Below are positions 42,566-45,265 of a stretch of DNA of 45,265 bases, one piece after another. The stretch lies in the NCBI GenBank assembly GCA_041584015.1, contig JBFHES010000005.1, forward strand, positions 1 through 45,265, written 5' to 3'. The notes under the pieces were generated by a model. It saw only the letters and a program-made list of their open reading frames with translations. It made no database searches and was not told the origin of the DNA. Source of the DNA: JBFHES01 sp041584015. GTDB lineage: Bacteria > Bacteroidota > Bacteroidia > Bacteroidales > M50B96. How positions within the stretch are numbered: the first letter of the stretch is position 1; each line of letters opens with the position of its first letter. The position numbers were made by a program, and so were the translations under genes.

Positions 42566-43588
42566 TTATGCGCCTAAGGTAGCTACCATAACAGCTTTAA
42601 TAGTGTGCATTCTGTTTTCAGCTTCGTCGAATACAATTGAATGTGCACTTTCGAAAACTTCTTCAGTAACTTCCATTTCACCGCTGGCAACAACAGGATA
42701 TTTCTTTCCTAGTTTTTCTGCCATGTCCTTACCTACTTCTGTTTCATCGTTATGGAAAGCAGGTAAGCAATGCATGAATTTCACGTTAGGATTTCCAGTC
42801 TTCTTGATAAGATCCATGTTAATTTGGTAAGGTCCCATTTCTTTAACAGCTTCTTCCCATTTCTCAGCAGGATCACCCATCGATACCCAAACGTCAGTAT
42901 AAAGGAAATCACAACCTTTAACACCTTCTTCAACATTATCAGTAATGGTAATTGTTGCACCGGTTTCTTTGGCTATCTCCTGGCACTGTGCAACTAGTTC
43001 TGCAGTTGGATGATATTTCTTTGGAGCAACTGCTCTAAATTTCATACCCATTTTAGCAGCACCAACCATTAAGCTATTACCCATGTTATTCTGTGCATCA
43101 CCTAAATAAGCAAAAGTTACTTCGCTAAGTGGCTTATCACTGTGCTCTTGCATGGTAAGAAAGTCTGCAAGAATTTGCGTTGGGTGATATTCTTTTGTTA
43201 AACCGTTCCAAACTGGTACACCAGCGTGAGCGCCTAATTCTTCAACAATCTCTTGTCCGAAACCACGGTACTCAATACCATCATACATACGACCAAGTAC
43301 GCGTGCAGTATCTTTCATACTTTCTTTCTTACCCATTTGTGAGCCAGAAGGACCTAAGAATGTAACATGAGCGCCTTGATCTAAGGCAGCAACCTCAAAT
43401 GCACAACGTGTACGTGTTGAGTCTTTTGCAAAAAGAAGAACAATGTTCTTACCTTCCAAACGCTTTTGCTCGTATCCACCATATTTAGCCTTTTTAAGGT
43501 CAGCTGATAGGTCAAGCATAAATTTGATTTCCTGTGGTGTGAAATCTAATAACTTAAGGAAGTTTCTGTTTCTAAGATTAAAAGCCAT
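42566..43588 (-). CDS. arcB: Ornithine carbamoyltransferase
   Basis: 340-residue cytoplasmic enzyme interconverting ornithine + carbamoyl phosphate with citrulline + phosphate. Carbamoyl-phosphate motif Ser57-Thr-Arg-Thr-Arg61, HPTQ (His135), the ornithine-binding DVWVSMGD loop and HCLP (FMHCLPAFH) are all present. Its length and the neighbouring carbamate kinase favour the catabolic, ArcB-type role, making ATP from citrulline breakdown. However, OTC activity alone cannot separate it from the anabolic ArgF, so the symbol is a judgement from context. The arcC gene lies 168 bases upstream on the same strand. Confidence 0.9.
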   Translation of the reverse strand: MAFNLRNRNFLKLLDFTPQEIKFMLDLSADLKKAKYGGYEQKRLEGKNIVLLFAKDSTRTRCAFEVAALDQGAHVTFLGPSGSQMGKKESMKDTARVLGRMYDGIEYRGFGQEIVEELGAHAGVPVWNGLTKEYHPTQILADFLTMQEHSDKPLSEVTFAYLGDAQNNMGNSLMVGAAKMGMKFRAVAPKKYHPTAELVAQCQEIAKETGATITITDNVEEGVKGCDFLYTDVWVSMGDPAEKWEEAVKEMGPYQINMDLIKKTGNPNVKFMHCLPAFHNDETEVGKDMAEKLGKKYPVVASGEMEVTEEVFESAHSIVFDEAENRMHTIKAVMVATLGA

Positions 43589-43625
43589 AATGTTAAGTTT
43601 TAATTTAGTTCTATGTTAATATTTT

Positions 43626-43745
43626 AAATTTCCAATTTAAATTTCCAAAACTCAAATAAACTACAAAATACAATCATCTAAATTCCAAACCGCTTTATTG
43701 AGATTTCGTATTTGGAATTTATTTGTCATTTGATTTTTGGGAATT
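43626..43745. repeat. AT-rich imperfect inverted repeat in the arcC-arcB spacer
   Basis: AAATTCCAAA (43680-43689) and TTTGGAATTT (43711-43720) are a perfect 10-bp pair. Outside them the flanks pair imperfectly (a CCAAAACTCAAAT-like left part against ATTTGATTTTTGG on the right). Two AATTTCCAA copies lie at the left end. This accounts for nearly all of the spacer. Confidence 0.5.
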
Positions 43746-43756
43746 GTAGTTTCCAA

Positions 43757-44701
43757 TTATACAATTGTAATTCTGGTACCACCATTATCAACTCCTAAAA
43801 GCGTTGTTTTTGTAATGATTGAATCCTTACCAGTATTTTTAGTAAAATCGATAGCTGCACGAATTTTCGGAGCCATGCTACCTTCGGCAAACTGACCATC
43901 TTCAAGATATTGTTTTGCTTCTGCAATACTCATCCTGTCTATTTCCTTTTGTTCCGGGGTATTAAAGTTGATACAAACTTTAGGTACATCAGTTAAGATA
44001 AATAATTTATCAGCATTAATCTGGCGTGCCAAAAGAGCTGAGGCTAAATCTTTATCAATAACTGCATCAATTCCCTGCAACTTGTTTTCCTCTACATAAA
44101 ATGATGGAATACCACCACCACCAACAGCAACTACAATCTGCCCACCACGAGCAATTTTCTCGATAGTAGCTCTGTTCGAAATAGCTCTTGGCTTAGGTGA
44201 AGCAACAACTTTTCTCCAACCGCCACGTTTAGCGTCTTCTTTATAAATAGCGCCAGTTTCTTTTGTGAATGCCTCTGCCTGCTCTTTTGAAAAATATGGT
44301 CCAATAGGCTTAGTAGGGTTTTTAAATGCAGGGTCATCTTTATTAACAAGTACCTGTGTAATGATTGAGATGATGTCACGATCGATATCTCTGGCGCGCA
44401 AAACATTGTGTAATTGCTGCTCAATCATGTAACCAATAAATCCTTGAGAATAGGCTACAGCAACATCTAGCGGTAAGTCCGGTACACCATGTGTTTCCGC
44501 ACCTGCTGAGTTAGCAAGTAGTATATTTCCAACCTGTGGCCCGTTGCCATGTGTTACAACCAGGTTGTAATTTTTGGTTATTAACTTAACTAGATTTTCA
44601 CTTGCTTGAAGCACGTTTTCTTCTTGCTCGTCAATTGTACCTTTTTGTCCTGCTTGAAGTAGGGCATTGCCACCAAAAGCAACTACGGCGAGTTTATTCA
44701 T
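43757..44701 (-). CDS. arcC: Carbamate kinase
   Basis: 314 residues from the ATG at 44701 (MNKLAVVAFGGNALLQ, the usual start of the family); an in-frame extension to 44731 reads as AT-rich filler. Motifs are AFGGNALLQAGQKG, VVTHGNGPQVG, the PKPRAISNRATI region, GGQIVVAVGGGGIP and DKDLASALLARQI. It transfers phosphate between carbamoyl phosphate and ADP, giving ATP, bicarbonate and ammonia. Next downstream is the ornithine carbamoyltransferase, so together they convert citrulline to ornithine with ATP gain. The arginine deiminase that would start the pathway is not in the window, nor is an arginine/ornithine antiporter. Confidence 0.95.
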   Translation of the reverse strand: MNKLAVVAFGGNALLQAGQKGTIDEQEENVLQASENLVKLITKNYNLVVTHGNGPQVGNILLANSAGAETHGVPDLPLDVAVAYSQGFIGYMIEQQLHNVLRARDIDRDIISIITQVLVNKDDPAFKNPTKPIGPYFSKEQAEAFTKETGAIYKEDAKRGGWRKVVASPKPRAISNRATIEKIARGGQIVVAVGGGGIPSFYVEENKLQGIDAVIDKDLASALLARQINADKLFILTDVPKVCINFNTPEQKEIDRMSIAEAKQYLEDGQFAEGSMAPKIRAAIDFTKNTGKDSIITKTTLLGVDNGGTRITIV

Positions 44702-44927
44702 AATTATTTTTTGTTTAAAATATATGTTCAATTTTTTTGAAAGACAGCAAAGCTATAAAAAATATTGAAGTCAGATTTATGTTAAAGATCATTATTCCAT
44801 ATATCTGCAAGTTTTAGTTTTTCAATGTTTTATGAGAGATTATCCGTGCCTAAAATGTTTTAATATCATGCGAAAAACTATGCTGTTTTATCGTACTTGA
44901 AAATTCAAAATCCTGACTTGTGTGATC

Positions 44928-44958
44928 GATTAAGGTACATCACGTAGCGGATTAAGGT
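44928..44958. promoter_or_regulatory. Two direct repeats GATTAAGGT, 22 bases apart
   Basis: GATTAAGGT at 44928-44936 and again at 44950-44958, start-to-start 22 bases, about two helical turns. They lie 65-95 bases upstream of the exported protein gene at 45023, suitable for an activator or repressor bound on one DNA face. Confidence 0.35.
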
Positions 44959-44991
44959 TAATACTCTATATGATGTGGTATTATACAAATC

Positions 44992-44999
44992 TAAATTTG
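44992..44999 (+). promoter_or_regulatory. Putative -7 element for the gene at 45023
   Basis: TAAATTTG, a full TAnnTTTG match, ending 23 bases before the ATG. No -33 TTTG at ideal distance. Confidence 0.45.
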
Positions 45000-45022
45000 T
45001 TTCATAACTAAGTCTCAAAAAT

Positions 45023-45265
45023 ATGAAACAGGTAAATTGTAAATTAGATAACTATCAACCGCGAGTAACATCTAAATCTGCTGAGAATAAATTGAATGTG
45101 CTGATTCGGGGCTTTTTACTAATTGTTTTTCTGATGTTTATAGGCGCAATTAGTAGCGCCCAATCTGTAAATTATAAAATTTCAGAGTCATCTACTGAAT
45201 ATCATAGAGTTCAAGCGTGGTTCTGCCCGTTCTATGTTGATGCTTATCTGGCTAATATAAATATG
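45023..45265 (+). CDS. Exported protein of unknown function (3' partial)
   Basis: 81 codons from ATG 45023 to the window end without a stop, so the gene continues beyond. Residues about 1-27 are polar and charged (MKQVNCKLDNYQPRV...); then comes a hydrophobic core (LLIVFLMFIGAI) and SSAQ, a signal peptidase site before SVNYK. This is a signal peptide with a long n-region, so an unprocessed start later in the frame cannot be excluded. The mature part shown (YKISESSTEYHRVQAWFC) is not recognised. A full -7 box and a pair of direct repeats lie just upstream. Confidence 0.65.
   Translation, partial: MKQVNCKLDNYQPRVTSKSAENKLNVLIRGFLLIVFLMFIGAISSAQSVNYKISESSTEYHRVQAWFCPFYVDAYLANINM

Noticed and set aside
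44702..44731. 10-residue N-terminal extension of carbamate kinase
   Set aside because: AT-rich filler; family members start at MNKLAVVAFGGNA.
1..45265. CRISPR array, prophage, transposon or secretion/defence locus
   Set aside because: No regularly spaced repeats, and no integrase, transposase, phage structural, nuclease-defence or Cas-like sequence was seen on either strand.

Overview
The window is about 45 kb of AT-rich chromosomal DNA from a member of the Bacteroidota, probably a free-living or marine Bacteroidales/Marinilabiliales-type organism (this lineage guess is an inference). Supporting signs are promoter boxes of the TAnnTTTG type, the near absence of Shine-Dalgarno sequences, an ECF sigma/anti-sigma pair feeding a propeller protein, DUF4199 next to a GT2 glycosyltransferase, a type I MurB and large hybrid kinases. 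It looks like core genome: no phage, integrase, transposase, CRISPR array or restriction system was seen.

Layout. 1-5862: two hybrid histidine kinases in tandem, the first cut by the left edge. 5983-7530: an FMN-dependent nitronate monooxygenase/FabK-like enzyme and an SRPBCC protein. 7657-9880 (minus): an operon of ECF sigma factor, zinc-finger anti-sigma factor and exported propeller protein. 10083-11189: an orphan NarL-type regulator and a second SRPBCC protein. 11194-13482 (minus): a TIGR02757 protein and the dipeptidase PepD. 13693-16502: a TetR regulator, a FucP-type sugar transporter and a sugar nucleotidyltransferase. 16563-20164 (minus): a three-subunit biotin-dependent acyl-CoA carboxylase. 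20344-21096 (minus): KdsB. 21097-23920 is a gene-poor, RNA-rich stretch with a small protein gene, tRNA-Gly, tRNA-Tyr, a GNAT gene, repeat-like hairpins and the SRP RNA gene (ffs). 23921-27682: a DUF4199 protein and three GT2 glycosyltransferases. 27716-29682 (minus): a PAP2 phosphatase and RmuC. 29812-31781: an outer-membrane protein and MurB. 31782-32954 (minus): a degenerate histidine kinase. 33237-36131: glycine decarboxylase GcvP. The rest is mostly minus strand: an aminotransferase, Ogt, an outer-membrane barrel, HtpG, a membrane-anchored receiver protein, and an ArcB-ArcC pair. A plus-strand inner-membrane protein lies between the aminotransferase and Ogt, and an exported protein is cut by the right edge.

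How the parts connect. Envelope building is a recurrent theme: KDO activation, peptidoglycan precursor synthesis, lipid-linked glycosyl transfer and outer-membrane barrels. Central metabolism is represented by propionyl/acyl-CoA carboxylation, glycine cleavage, and ornithine/carbamoyl-phosphate turnover. Signalling proteins are over-represented and several are atypical: one hybrid kinase carries a receiver without its phosphoacceptor Asp, one kinase-like protein lacks both the phospho-His and the G2 box, and one receiver domain is tethered to the membrane by a C-terminal helix. I did not find a clearly new multi-gene system. The best leads are these degenerate or unusual signalling proteins, a sliding-clamp-type motif at the C-terminus of the alkyltransferase, a 39-bp inverted repeat upstream of kdsB, and the hairpin-rich repeat-like region beside ffs.
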